A DNA stretch of 64,000 nt from Bradyrhizobium sp. URHD0069 (GCF_000701345.1 NZ_JNIJ01000030.1:26536-90535), one strand, 5' to 3'; counted from the stretch's first letter, positions 36,027-45,558 are shown. Notes: a model not told the origin generated them from the letters alone. Made by a program: numbers and translations.

Positions 36027-39000
36027 TTGAACAAACCATCTCTGAGTCGCGAAGACCTGATGGCGATGATGGCGGAGATCGGCGGCCGTACGGACCTTGG
36101 ACCTGTGGTCGCTGAACTAGAGACATGCCTTCGTGACACGCAATCGTTCGACCCGCTCCGACTCGCGGCTACGTTCGGCGGATTGCTCGCAGTGCCGGAG
36201 CTTCAAAGCAACTGCCTTCGCCTCGAAGCTCTGGTTCATCTCACGCTGGCAATAGGCGACGGTCAGCGTGAGCCGAACCGAAAGATCGTTGGTCGACTGT
36301 TTGCGGAGGCCGGAAAGGGAAGGCTCGGTCACAAGGAAGATCCGGCGGAAGATGTCTTTGTGGCGTTGATTGTGACCCCGCGAGGGGATTTCCGGGTCCT
36401 TGAGGGAATTTGGGAAGCCGCAGGCTTCTATCTTCAGCGATTTTTGAACCTCTTGGAGCTCCTGCCCGCTGGGCCCCTTGCCGACCGCCTTCGCGAACCA
36501 GTCTACGCGTTGTTGCGCTTGTCAGACCTCGTTTGCCAGCGAGCGGGGCTCGTCCGGTACCAGCTAGGCAGCGAAGAGCGGGCCAAGGTGCTGCCCGTAT
36601 CCGTGTTGGAGACCGTCAGCACGTGGGCTGAAATTGTCTCGTTTGCTGAGGCGGACTTCAAAGAGTACGGAATTTCCGTTGAGCATCTAGCGGAGTTCGG
36701 CTTTCCAGCGGAACGACGCGCTATGCTGCCCTCAGAGGCGATTGGACACTCGACGTTGGAGCGATTTCCGATCGCTCACCGCAATGGCGAATTTTATTTC
36801 CTCCTGCCGACAGCGACGAGTGCCGCTATCCGCCGCTACATCACCGAAATGATGGAAGGTATTGATCTTCGAGAAGCCTTCATTGGCTTCCTGGCGATCG
36901 AATACGGCAATCTCTTCGGAGATGTCCCGCTGCTCGGCGAGCGCCGCGGTGCTCCGATTGAATTTCAACGAACGGAAGATAGCCTTCTCGCCGGCGTGAT
37001 GATGGAGGTCGATCCGGGATTGTTCATCAATGTCGTGTTTTTTGTGGATCCCCTGAAGGACTTTGCACAGGATGGCTTGGTCGGGGAAATACCCGATCTC
37101 GATAAACTGTCCAAAGACGTCGGAGCCTGGATAGATACTGCTACCGATCCGGCATGTTCCTCACCCGGTTATCGCGCGGGAATGACTCTGCTCGTGGGAT
37201 GCGGCATCGGTCGTGCAGCCATTCGGTTTCCGGTTCCACGGTTGCCGCAGGGTTGGAGTTTCGAGGCCATTAGCGCCCCCAATCTGCACACACTGTGCTG
37301 GTTGAACGATTTCAATTCGCTTTCGATGTGGCGACTGCTGGAAAGCGAAAAGCGACTCAATAAACTTGGCGTTACACTTCAGAATGTGAACGGTCTCCTC
37401 AATCTCGTTGGGTGGTCACGCTCGCTGGAAGGTCATCTCGTTCCGCATGGCGATATTCCAGATGAGTTTGGCAAAGACGACCAGCGGGGCACGATTCTCG
37501 TAGAACAGAATGCTCTACGCCGTGTGAGAAAGGTGGTTCTGCATTCCACCGATCCGCACTGCGCTCAAGCCAGAGACGGCCGATGGCTGAAGCTCTATAA
37601 AGAGGGAAAGTCCATCTTTAGAGAGGACAGCGACGAGCCCTTCTATTACGCGTACGATGGCCGGGGTGACGGTGGCTTCCCGCTTACAGCCTATGAATCT
37701 GAGTCACACGTTTGGTGGTGCGATCTAGACATTATCGACAAATCCGCCCGGTCATCCGCTCACGAGCGAATGAAAATGCTACAAACGTGGCTCTGCCGGG
37801 GCGTTCCCGTAATGGAGCGGGCCTTCGCGGGATTACCTGCCGGGCCGCTGTTACTGAAATGCGTCTTTCAAGGTCAGCTCGGCGATAAGGAAGGGAGTGA
37901 ACCCGCCCGCCTCACATTCGAAGATGCGAGGGCGGCAATCACTCCTTACATCGACCGCGCCAACGCGACCGTTACTCTTACGGTTTGCCCCCGCTTCGAA
38001 GAGGCATTGTTTCATCCTGAAAACATCGCGGAGCGTGCCCTTGTCGAATGTCTCCTTGAGAGCTTTGCAGCTCTGGCGGGCCGAGACCTTTCCGATCCGG
38101 AACGAAACGCTTTGCTTAAAGAAATCGTCCCTAATGCTCATGCGAGGCAGGCTCACGCCCTTCTAGCTCTTCGCTTTCGCGATTACGTGCGGGATTCTGT
38201 TTGGCTTGCTCCTGTAACCATCGATGCCGACGACGACGCATTTCTCAAGCTTGGGCTTGGGTGGCGCCAACGCAAGCGAGCACAGGGGGGCGATGTCGTC
38301 GGAACGCAGGAATGCCTCTCCTATCTTAATCCCCTTGTCGAACTTCTCGAAGATGAAATCTGTGAGGAACTTCGCCATCTTGATCGTCGCTCTGTTATTG
38401 GGAGTGCTCTCCTTAACCACGAGAGCGCGGCAGCGGATCGTGATAACCGGAGCCGCACAGCTGCGGCCGTCTTAGCCTTGCACAACGACCGGCTAGCCAC
38501 TCGTGAGACGATGGTGGAGCGTGAATCGCATCTCAGCGCGGTCTTTCTAACTTCGCGCCTCCTGATTGAATTTGCGATCTGTGAGTGCCCATTGGCGGGC
38601 GGGCGACAGATTGGCAGGCTCGATCTGTCCCGCCTTATGGCAAAGATCATGATGATTCAAAGGCTCGGCGGCTGGTCGGATGCGATCAGATGGGAGGGTA
38701 TGGAGCCCCGCTTGCGCATAACGCCTCTCGGCGACATCCATGCCAACCATTCCTTTTATGAGGAAATCCTCGCTCCGTTTGCGCGCGTCGCAAGCGATTT
38801 GCGGGTCGATGACGATATCAACTCGTACGCGGAGGGATTTGAAGATACTGAAGCTGAGCCGACAGATGCGAGTGCTTGGCCCGATGAGTTCTGGCAAGCT
38901 TGGGAGGAAGAGGTTGGCGGGACATTCGACGAAACGCGCACGTTTCTCGATATTCTGGAGGACGTCGCGCTAAAGTCTGGACGCGCCTTCCTCTTCATCA

Positions 39001-39809
39001 AGAAAAGCGAACTCTTGAAAGCGTGTACCGGCGAAATTGCGATCTCGCCGGTGGCCGCGTCCGGAATTGTCGAGGCCCTGACCCTTGTCAGTCGGCCACG
39101 ATGGCGCAATGTGCCGGATGGGTTCGATGAAAAAGATCGGTTTCCGTGGCGCTTTCGGCGACGACTCTCACTTCTGCGAAAGCCCTTGATTCAGATCGAT
39201 CTGAGCGATGATCCAACATATATTCTAGCACCAGGGTTGGTGCGCGATGCTGTCGTCTACATGCTTGGTAACTATCATCGCGGCGATTATCCCCTTTGGC
39301 AGTTAAAGCCAAAAATGAGGTCATGGGCGGGACACTCACGTAACAGGATGGGCAGTGCGTTTGCTCTGAAGGTCGCCGAGCGACTGACCGAGTTGGGCTG
39401 GAAAACGGCTGTCGAAAAGAAGGTTACCGAAATTCTGCGTACTGGCTTCGATCGAGACTACGGCGATGTCGATGTGCTTGCCTGGAACGAAGAGACGAGT
39501 CGTCTTCTTCTTTGCGAGTGCAAGGATCTGCAGTATCGCAAGACAGAAGGCGAAATTGCCGAGCAACTCATGGATTACAGAGGCGAGGTGGACGAGAAAG
39601 GGAAGCGCGACGACCTGAGAAAGCATCTCGATAGAATGGATATAATCACCCAACATATTCCCAAGTTGCAGGCATTTGTTGGCATGTCCGCGACGCCTCG
39701 CATTGAAGGTCATTTGATCTTCAGGAATCCAGTGCCGATGCAATTCGCGTGGGAGCAGATGAAGACCCGAACGGGGCTGCATGTCTTTGCCAACCTCGAT
39801 CGCATATAA
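36027..39809 (+). CDS. giant protein of unknown family with C-terminal PD-(D/E)XK nuclease motif
   Basis: A 1260-residue protein I do not recognise. The C-terminus (about residues 1115-1260) has a restriction-endonuclease-like signature. A helix (ALKVAERLTELGWKTAVEKKV) is followed by GDVDVLAWNEETSRLLLCECKD, giving Asp1149-x14-Glu1164-x-Lys1166, and then by EIAEQLMDYR. The first 1100 residues are mostly helical, without Walker motifs, membrane segments or repeats that I can identify; they may sense a trigger or form a scaffold. The start is a TTG with AGGTGA four bases upstream, right after an in-frame stop; an ATG twelve codons in (MAMMAEIG) is the alternative. It is divergent from the PHP-SMC ATPase and probably also acts in DNA defence; that role is inferred. 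Confidence 0.75.
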   Translation: MNKPSLSREDLMAMMAEIGGRTDLGPVVAELETCLRDTQSFDPLRLAATFGGLLAVPELQSNCLRLEALVHLTLAIGDGQREPNRKIVGRLFAEAGKGRLGHKEDPAEDVFVALIVTPRGDFRVLEGIWEAAGFYLQRFLNLLELLPAGPLADRLREPVYALLRLSDLVCQRAGLVRYQLGSEERAKVLPVSVLETVSTWAEIVSFAEADFKEYGISVEHLAEFGFPAERRAMLPSEAIGHSTLERFPIAHRNGEFYFLLPTATSAAIRRYITEMMEGIDLREAFIGFLAIEYGNLFGDVPLLGERRGAPIEFQRTEDSLLAGVMMEVDPGLFINVVFFVDPLKDFAQDGLVGEIPDLDKLSKDVGAWIDTATDPACSSPGYRAGMTLLVGCGIGRAAIRFPVPRLPQGWSFEAISAPNLHTLCWLNDFNSLSMWRLLESEKRLNKLGVTLQNVNGLLNLVGWSRSLEGHLVPHGDIPDEFGKDDQRGTILVEQNALRRVRKVVLHSTDPHCAQARDGRWLKLYKEGKSIFREDSDEPFYYAYDGRGDGGFPLTAYESESHVWWCDLDIIDKSARSSAHERMKMLQTWLCRGVPVMERAFAGLPAGPLLLKCVFQGQLGDKEGSEPARLTFEDARAAITPYIDRANATVTLTVCPRFEEALFHPENIAERALVECLLESFAALAGRDLSDPERNALLKEIVPNAHARQAHALLALRFRDYVRDSVWLAPVTIDADDDAFLKLGLGWRQRKRAQGGDVVGTQECLSYLNPLVELLEDEICEELRHLDRRSVIGSALLNHESAAADRDNRSRTAAAVLALHNDRLATRETMVERESHLSAVFLTSRLLIEFAICECPLAGGRQIGRLDLSRLMAKIMMIQRLGGWSDAIRWEGMEPRLRITPLGDIHANHSFYEEILAPFARVASDLRVDDDINSYAEGFEDTEAEPTDASAWPDEFWQAWEEEVGGTFDETRTFLDILEDVALKSGRAFLFIKKSELLKACTGEIAISPVAASGIVEALTLVSRPRWRNVPDGFDEKDRFPWRFRRRLSLLRKPLIQIDLSDDPTYILAPGLVRDAVVYMLGNYHRGDYPLWQLKPKMRSWAGHSRNRMGSAFALKVAERLTELGWKTAVEKKVTEILRTGFDRDYGDVDVLAWNEETSRLLLCECKDLQYRKTEGEIAEQLMDYRGEVDEKGKRDDLRKHLDRMDIITQHIPKLQAFVGMSATPRIEGHLIFRNPVPMQFAWEQMKTRTGLHVFANLDRI

Positions 39810-39949
39810 TTATGACACAACAAATCTCCTCGGCTGCGATGGTTTCCTCGGCTTGAAGCAGAAATGTGGGTCAAAAGCCGACGTTCAGGAAAGGTCCGGG
39901 GCCAAAGCGGACACCGACATTCCATAACGATAGATTTGCGACATCGCCC
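39810..39949. other. intergenic left of the insertion sequence
   Basis: Contains GGGTCAAAAGCCGAC and a related AAAGCGGACACCGACATT, words typical of decayed transposon ends, and the left 5-bp target duplication CGCCC at 39945-39949. Confidence 0.5.
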
Positions 39950-41491
39950 TGTAGGCGCAAAGCTAAAATGTCAGCACTGAGCAAAGTTGGAATGTCAGTC
40001 TTCTCCCTCTTGGTCGTGAGGGTTGGAGGCTGCGGATCCGATGGGTGTGGTGCTGATGAGCAAGCGAGAGCTGAATCGGATTGATGTACTGGCGCGGCTT
40101 GATGGTGGCCGGCTGACAACTTCGGCGGCGGCCGATCTGATGCGCCTCACGACGCGGCAGACCCATCGGCTGTTAAAGCGCTACCGGGATGGCGGCGCAC
40201 CTGCGATTGCCAACCGGCGGCGTGGCCGGCCATCGAATAACCGCCTGCCCGACGTTGTGCGTGATCATGCGGTTGCGCTGGTTCGAGAGCACTACGCAGA
40301 TTTTGGTCCGACGTTGGCGGCCGAGAAGCTGGCCGAACGTCATGATCTGCGGGTGTCGCGGGAGACGTTGCGCGGATGGATGCGGCGAGCCGGGATTTGG
40401 CTGCCACGGGCCGAGCGCAAACGCATCCAGCAGCCGCGCCACCGTCGTGAGCATGTCGGTGAGTTGGTCCAGATCGACGGTTCTGAGCATCGCTGGTTCG
40501 AGGACCGGGCGCCGCCCTGCACGCTTCTGGTGTTCATCGATGACGCCACCAGCCGACTAATGGAGCTTCGCTTTGTCCCATCCGAGAGTACGTTTGCCTA
40601 TTTCGAGGCTCTGAAGAGCTATTTGCAGCACCATGGCAAGCCGGTTGCGTTCTATTCCGACATCTTTCGGGTATCGAGGGAGGATGCCGCCAGCGGAGAC
40701 GGCATGACCCAGTTCGGCCGTGCTTTGTCGGAGCTCAACATCGAGATTTTGTGCGCCAACACCAGCCAGGCCAAGGGTCGCGTGGAACGGGCTCACCACA
40801 CGCTGCAGGACCGGTTGGTGAAGGAGTTGCGGCTGGCAGGCATCAGCGCCATGGAGGCTGCGAACGCATTTCTGCCGGCATTCGTGCAAACCTATAATGG
40901 CCGTTTCGCCAAGCCGCCGGCGAGAGATCGGGATTTGCATCGGCCGATTGCGGGCATGAACGATCTCGACGACATCCTGTGCTGGCGCGAACAGCGCTCT
41001 GTCTCGCGACAGCTGGTGGTCAATTATAACCGCATGAAGTTCATGCTGCTGCCCGATAAGACACCGGCGACAGTGGCAGGCAAGCTGGTCGACATCTATG
41101 ACTTTCCCGATGGCCGGCTGGAGATCCGCTGGAAGGGACTGCCCTTGCCTTACTCCGCCTTCGACCAGTTGCAGCGCGTCAGCCACGCGGCCATCATCGA
41201 GAACAAGCGTCTCGGCGAGGTGCTGGCCTGGATCAAGCAGCAGCAGGATAAGCAGCCCCGCCATCGCGGAGACCTAGTCGGTCCCAGGCGGTCAAATCAA
41301 AAAGCCGGCTTGATGAAGGACCGCGTTGATCGCCTCGCTCAAGGCCCAAAATCACGAGCCCGACCCGCCCCGCCTGGGCCGCCGCCGCTGCGATAGCGAC
41401 GTCTCCGCAGCGCCGGCCCAGGCTGCCTCAGAAGCTGCCGAGTGACATTTTAACTTTGCAGAGCAACAGACATCTCAACTTGGTTGCAACA
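39950..41491 (+). mobile_element. complete insertion sequence (ISNCY-type)
   Basis: A 1542-bp element bounded by imperfect inverted repeats of about 48 bp, each containing AAAGTT-x-x-AATGTC words. It is flanked by direct 5-bp copies of CGCCC (39945-39949 and 41492-41496). One transposase gene fills it. The intact ends and duplication point to a fairly recent insertion beside island B. Confidence 0.85.
40023..41396 (+). CDS. ISNCY-family DDE transposase
   Basis: A 457-residue transposase. The N-terminal helix-turn-helix (about residues 15-75; ARLDGGRLTTSAAADLMRL) is followed by an integrase-core DDE domain. Asp in QIDGSEHRWF and Asp in VAFYSDIFRV are visible, and the Glu lies in the GRVERAHHTLQDRL block. 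A C-terminal beta domain follows, then a basic tail. The frame is intact. A start at ATG 40041 (MGVVLMSKRE) is also possible. Confidence 0.88.
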   Translation: MEAADPMGVVLMSKRELNRIDVLARLDGGRLTTSAAADLMRLTTRQTHRLLKRYRDGGAPAIANRRRGRPSNNRLPDVVRDHAVALVREHYADFGPTLAAEKLAERHDLRVSRETLRGWMRRAGIWLPRAERKRIQQPRHRREHVGELVQIDGSEHRWFEDRAPPCTLLVFIDDATSRLMELRFVPSESTFAYFEALKSYLQHHGKPVAFYSDIFRVSREDAASGDGMTQFGRALSELNIEILCANTSQAKGRVERAHHTLQDRLVKELRLAGISAMEAANAFLPAFVQTYNGRFAKPPARDRDLHRPIAGMNDLDDILCWREQRSVSRQLVVNYNRMKFMLLPDKTPATVAGKLVDIYDFPDGRLEIRWKGLPLPYSAFDQLQRVSHAAIIENKRLGEVLAWIKQQQDKQPRHRGDLVGPRRSNQKAGLMKDRVDRLAQGPKSRARPAPPGPPPLR

Positions 41492-41508
41492 CGCCCGACG
41501 CGCCGCAG

Positions 41509-41937
41509 CTACTGCGGACGTATCAGTTGGGAATGCTGCTGAGACCATGCCGCTGGCAGTGGCTTCAGCAGATCATCAAGCTGAAGCGTGCTCGGTTGGC
41601 GTCCACTGAGGATCGCCTCAAGGATGTCCGGCGCGATTAGCGTCAGGCGCAGGATACGGCTCAGATAGGAATCATTGACCTTCTCGGCCTTGGCCAGTTC
41701 TGCTGAGGAGGCGTACTCGCCGCTTTCGAGCATTTGCCGCCAGCGATGGGCGCGGACCACGGCCTTGACCAAGGCAGTGTCGACGCGTGGGGCGGCCGAC
41801 CATGGTGCCGCACCCGGAGGTGACAGGATCTGCTTGCGACCGCGCCGCTGGAGGAAAGCGACGGCGATACTGACGGTCGCGGTCTGCCCATCCTTGCTGA
41901 CGCTGGTTTTGGTAGTCTGAGCGGCTGTCGTCGTCAT
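41509..41937 (-). CDS. HTH protein of the recombinase module, copy B
   Basis: A 142-residue paralogue of 2858-3283. The HTH region (SSAELAKAEKVNDSYLSRILRLTLIAPDILEAI) is nearly identical, while the N-terminal 12 and C-terminal 10 residues differ. The ATG overlaps the recombinase stop (ATGA). Probably a DNA-binding partner of the recombinase. Confidence 0.82.
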   Translation of the reverse strand: MTTTAAQTTKTSVSKDGQTATVSIAVAFLQRRGRKQILSPPGAAPWSAAPRVDTALVKAVVRAHRWRQMLESGEYASSAELAKAEKVNDSYLSRILRLTLIAPDILEAILSGRQPSTLQLDDLLKPLPAAWSQQHSQLIRPQ

Positions 41938-43268
41938 GCGGCGTCCCGCTGGGTGCTGGAATTGCCGGTCAGCTCCCCGATCAGAGAGGAAACGCCAGAG
42001 ATCCGGAGCTTGATGTCGACGTGGTCGGTCCGGACATCAACGCGCTCGACGAGCAATTGAACAATGCGGGACTGTTCGGCAGGAAACAGTTCGTTCCAAA
42101 GTGGGTCGAACGCCTGCAGGGCGTTGCGGACCTCGGACTCGGTCAGGCCTTTGATGGATTTGCGGGCGCTACGCCATGTCTGGACGATGATTTCGGGGGA
42201 CAGCAGCAGAATGCGAACCTGATCGATCACGATCTTCTCAATCTCGGCGGCCGGAACGCGCGCAACGGGACAATCGTCGGACCCCTGCTTCAGGACGGTC
42301 TGGCTGAGATAGTAACGATAGAGCCTGCCATTCTTTCGCGTGTGCGTCGGCGACATAGCAACCCCGGTAGGGCCGAAGAGGATTCCTTTCAACAGGGAGG
42401 GGGTTTGTGCCCGTGTGGAGGCTGCTCGCCTGCGCGGGCTTTCCTGAAACCGGGCCTGGACCTTATCCCAGATCTTCCGATCGATAATGCCGACATGCTC
42501 GCCGGGATAGGAGACGCCCTTGTGCACGGCCACGCCGATATAAACGGGATTGTTGAGCATTTTGTAGAGAATGCCCTTGTCGATCAGCTTGCCGTACTTG
42601 TTGCGGACGTTCTCTTTGATCAGTGCCCGCGCCAGCGTGGTGACCGACCCGGTCTTGACGAAGCGTTGGAAGATCGAACGCACAAGCTTGGCATCGACCT
42701 CGTTGACAATAAGCTTGCGATCCCGGACTTCGTAGCCGAGCGGCGCCCAGCCGCCCATCCACATGCCCCGCTTGCGGGACGCCGTGAACTTGTCCCGGAT
42801 GCGCTCGCCAATCACCTCGCGCTCGAACTGGGCAAAGGACAGAAGGACGTTCAGCGTCAGCCGGCCCATCGATGTGGTGGTGTTGAAGGACTGAGTGACG
42901 GAAACGAACGTGACCTTATGCTGGTCGAACACCTCAACCAGCCGGGAGAAATCCATCAGCGAGCGGGACAGCCGGTCGATCTTGTAGACGACCACCACGT
43001 CCACCTTGCCGGCCTCGATGTCGACGCGCAGCCGCTTGAGCGCCGGCCGCTCCAAGGTTCCGCCGGAAAACCCGCCATCGTCGTAACGATCGCGAACAAG
43101 AAGCCACCCTTCGGCGCGCTGGCTCGCGACATAGGCCTCGCAGGCCTCGCGCTGGGCATCGAGCGAGTTGAACTCCATCTCGAGGCCTTCTTCGCTGGAC
43201 TTGCGGGTATATACCGCACAGCGGAGTTTCCGTTGAGGCGAGACCGCGGTGGGTTGCTTCTTGGTCAT
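41934..43268 (-). CDS. large serine recombinase, copy B
   Basis: 444 residues, same length as copy A at 3280-4614 and almost identical. Differences cluster near residues 200-225 and in the C-terminal region. The catalytic Y-x-R-x-S (YTRKSS), the RLSRSL block and the Recombinase domain are intact, so it is likely functional. As the two copies lie in the same orientation about 39 kb apart, recombination between them could delete the intervening DNA. Confidence 0.93.
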   Translation of the reverse strand: MTKKQPTAVSPQRKLRCAVYTRKSSEEGLEMEFNSLDAQREACEAYVASQRAEGWLLVRDRYDDGGFSGGTLERPALKRLRVDIEAGKVDVVVVYKIDRLSRSLMDFSRLVEVFDQHKVTFVSVTQSFNTTTSMGRLTLNVLLSFAQFEREVIGERIRDKFTASRKRGMWMGGWAPLGYEVRDRKLIVNEVDAKLVRSIFQRFVKTGSVTTLARALIKENVRNKYGKLIDKGILYKMLNNPVYIGVAVHKGVSYPGEHVGIIDRKIWDKVQARFQESPRRRAASTRAQTPSLLKGILFGPTGVAMSPTHTRKNGRLYRYYLSQTVLKQGSDDCPVARVPAAEIEKIVIDQVRILLLSPEIIVQTWRSARKSIKGLTESEVRNALQAFDPLWNELFPAEQSRIVQLLVERVDVRTDHVDIKLRISGVSSLIGELTGNSSTQRDAA

Positions 43269-43711
43269 GCAGCACCGCGGTGGTTCTTCAGCCCGAAGAA
43301 TACCCAGCCGTTCCAGCGCACCTTGGTGATTTCACGCGCGATGGCCGATAGCGATTTGTAAGGCCGACCCTGAAATTCGAAATCCTCGGCGCGAATCGTT
43401 ACGCAATGATGCACACCCTGCCATTCGCGGACCAATCGCGTCCCGGCGATCGGCAGGCGATCCGAGCGGGTTTTGGCGCGACCACCGTCCTTGCCGTCGT
43501 ATTGCCTTGCCAACACCCGCAGCCGTTCGACTGTTTCCTTCTTCAGCCCGCCGTAGGCGAGTTCCTGGATGCGGTAGGCGAGACGACTTTCAAGGAAGCG
43601 GCGGTTGTAGGGAGGCGGCTCGGAATCAAACAGCGCGCGCCACTTGGCCTTGAGCGCTGCTGCCGGTGCGCCCTTTAACGCGGCCAACTGGGCCAGAACA
43701 GGGTCTTTCAT
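43265..43711 (-). CDS. DUF2924 protein, copy B
   Basis: A 148-residue paralogue of 4611-5051. It starts MKDPVLAQLAALKGAPAAALKAK; the C-terminal block NGWVFFGLKNHRGAA is identical. A GR insertion in the linker (DGKDGGRAKTRSD) is the main difference. The ATGA overlaps at both ends show translational coupling with the small protein and the recombinase. Confidence 0.88.
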   Translation of the reverse strand: MKDPVLAQLAALKGAPAAALKAKWRALFDSEPPPYNRRFLESRLAYRIQELAYGGLKKETVERLRVLARQYDGKDGGRAKTRSDRLPIAGTRLVREWQGVHHCVTIRAEDFEFQGRPYKSLSAIAREITKVRWNGWVFFGLKNHRGAA

Positions 43712-43908
43712 GCATTAACCTCGGGAGAAACGGGTTTCGCATGACCGCTCTGGTCGGGCGTGAAGTGAAGCGAACTTTCTCCGAACTCACGGAGAATGGC
43801 GCTGGACTTGCGGCTCTGAAGTCGCATTAGCGCTTGCGCCAGCAGCCCACCGATTTCGGTTAATCGATCGGGTCGGACTTGTTCATCAGAATCAGCGAAG
43901 TTCATCAT
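43708..43908 (-). CDS. small leader protein of the recombinase module, copy B
   Basis: A 66-residue paralogue of 5048-5257 starting MMNFADSDEQVRPDRL; the central LAQALMRLQSRKSS and GESSLHFTPDQS segments are conserved. A longer frame reaches 44079, but similarity to copy A begins at the MMN start. First gene of the coupled module; function unknown. Confidence 0.65.
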   Translation of the reverse strand: MMNFADSDEQVRPDRLTEIGGLLAQALMRLQSRKSSAILREFGESSLHFTPDQSGHAKPVSPEVNA

Positions 43909-44146
43909 CCATTCCGTCCGCGGAAGATGTTTCTTGGTGAACTCGCTCGGGCGAAAGGAACAGCGAAATCGTTCGCTCGCAGTACAGGTGCGATGAAGAA
44001 AGCAATAGAGCGAAAACGCCCTGCCTCTTCTGTGAAAGCTGTCGATCAAATTAAGAATTGCTTCAGTCACTCGACGCATTCTGCATCAAACCTCCCAAGG
44101 AACATCGGCGCCGCGCCGGCATGAACGGGGAGTCTGACCTGTAAGA

Positions 44147-45064
44147 ATGATTCCGCAGAGGCTTGAGGCGATGTCGAAGTGTTTGGACGAATTGCGCGAC
44201 AAGCTAATCACCAAGGCCCGCAACGGGGAAATCACGCCGCAGGAAGCCGAAGCGGAAGCCAAGGCTGCAGGGCTGCCACCCTTCGCAACACAGCCTGAGT
44301 TCGCCGCATTCGATCCTATGGCCGAAAGCCGGTGGCCCATCGTAAAGGCTATTGCGTGGATTGCCTGGCGCGACCTTCAACTCGTTATGGAACAGGGAGC
44401 TGCATTCCGCAGCCTTTGCAGTAGTTGGGCATTTCACGAGTGGAGTGAACCGACTGAAAACGGGGAACAACTTGCGAAGCACGCCGGCTGGTTTCTGGAG
44501 CCTTGGCCGCCTTCAAATGCCGTGTTTCTTTCCTTCCTCGATTCAGACTTGCGGAGTAGCGGTCGGTTGCCAGCGTCTGCCCGCCTGACTCCACGTGAGG
44601 CCGTAGGTGAACTTTGGCGAGCGCTATCAGAAGGGCGACTTAAGGCAGAAGGCTTCGATAAAGGTGGGTCGCTGGTTGAGATTAGAGCCGGCGAATGGGC
44701 GCATTTGAAGCTTTTCGCGGAACACAACCAAGACGTCGTCAAATACGACCCTCTGGACCGCGATGAGCCTTTTACGAAGGTGCGACTGCGACGCGATGAT
44801 CTCCTGGCTATTTGGCCCGGCGAGGGTGCGACATCCAAGTCGGAAGGCGATTGTCGGCGTTGGCTGATCGCTCTCATGCGCGAATCACCAGAGAGGCGTC
44901 CGAAGCAGAAAAGTGAATATCAGAAGGAGGCGCAGCAGAAGTTTGGCAATTTAGCCCTGCGACAATTTCAAAGAGCTTGGGAAGCGGCCATCGCGGAAAG
45001 TGCTGCAACAGGCTGGTCAAAAGCAGGTCGTCCCAAGACAAAATCAAATCAGTACACCAAGTGA
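44147..45064 (+). CDS. island B hypothetical protein (305 aa)
   Basis: A 305-residue hydrophilic protein with a basic N-terminus and a C-terminal region (FGNLALRQFQRAWEAAI) that looks like the end helix of phage-type DNA-binding proteins. I recognise it only as a recurring gene of rhizobial islands of this type. A start eight codons downstream (MSKCLDELRDKL) is plausible. It opens the plus-strand cassette opposite the recombinase module, so its promoter probably lies in the 238-bp divergent gap. Function unknown. Confidence 0.7.
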   Translation: MIPQRLEAMSKCLDELRDKLITKARNGEITPQEAEAEAKAAGLPPFATQPEFAAFDPMAESRWPIVKAIAWIAWRDLQLVMEQGAAFRSLCSSWAFHEWSEPTENGEQLAKHAGWFLEPWPPSNAVFLSFLDSDLRSSGRLPASARLTPREAVGELWRALSEGRLKAEGFDKGGSLVEIRAGEWAHLKLFAEHNQDVVKYDPLDRDEPFTKVRLRRDDLLAIWPGEGATSKSEGDCRRWLIALMRESPERRPKQKSEYQKEAQQKFGNLALRQFQRAWEAAIAESAATGWSKAGRPKTKSNQYTK

Positions 45065-45142
45065 AATCGTGACGTCTATTCTGAAGCTCCAGGCTCGCTA
45101 GCTTTCCTCCACGTTCGCAGTTGTGCGGGCGGTGACGGAGGA

Positions 45143-45346
45143 ATGGCTGTGAATAATGTTAAGCGCGAACTGCAGACTGAGGGTCTGACACTCGCTGAGG
45201 CGAGTATCGTCTCAGGGATTGGTCGGACCAAACTTTATGAGGCTATAGCGGATGGTCAGCTGACTGCCCGCAAGTACGGTAGCCGCACCATCGTTCTCAG
45301 AGGTGAACTTCTGCGGTTCCTGACCTCCCTGCCGGAGGTCCGATGA
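45143..45346 (+). CDS. excisionase-type DNA-binding protein
   Basis: A 67-residue winged-helix protein of the excisionase/MerR-like type (LTLAEASIVSGIGRTKLYEAIADGQLTARKYGSRTIVLRGELLRFL). It would act as a recombination directionality factor or repressor for the island. Its TGA overlaps the start of the next gene (ATGA). Confidence 0.85.
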   Translation: MAVNNVKRELQTEGLTLAEASIVSGIGRTKLYEAIADGQLTARKYGSRTIVLRGELLRFLTSLPEVR

Positions 45347-45558
45347 GCACCTTGGATCTCCGCCATCTCAATCAAGTCCAGCTCTCGCATCGTTGGACGC
45401 TGAGCCCCCGCACCCTTGAACGGTGGCGCTGGCTTAAAGCAGGACCTCCCTACCTCAAGATCGGCGGCCGCGTCGTCTACCGGCTTGAGGATGTCGAGGA
45501 CTATGAAACCAACCAGCTTCATCTGGTGCCGCCGCCAGCACATGGGAGGCGGTCATGA
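45343..45558 (+). CDS. helix-turn-helix (AlpA/MerR-like) protein
   Basis: A 71-residue DNA-binding protein: LSHRWTLSPRTLERWRWLKAGPPYLKIGGRVVYRLEDVEDYE is the classic HTH_17/AlpA pattern with the GxPY-x-K-x-G-x-x-V-x-Y wing. Together with the previous gene it forms a pair of small regulators. The start of the next gene overlaps its stop. Confidence 0.85.
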   Translation: MSTLDLRHLNQVQLSHRWTLSPRTLERWRWLKAGPPYLKIGGRVVYRLEDVEDYETNQLHLVPPPAHGRRS

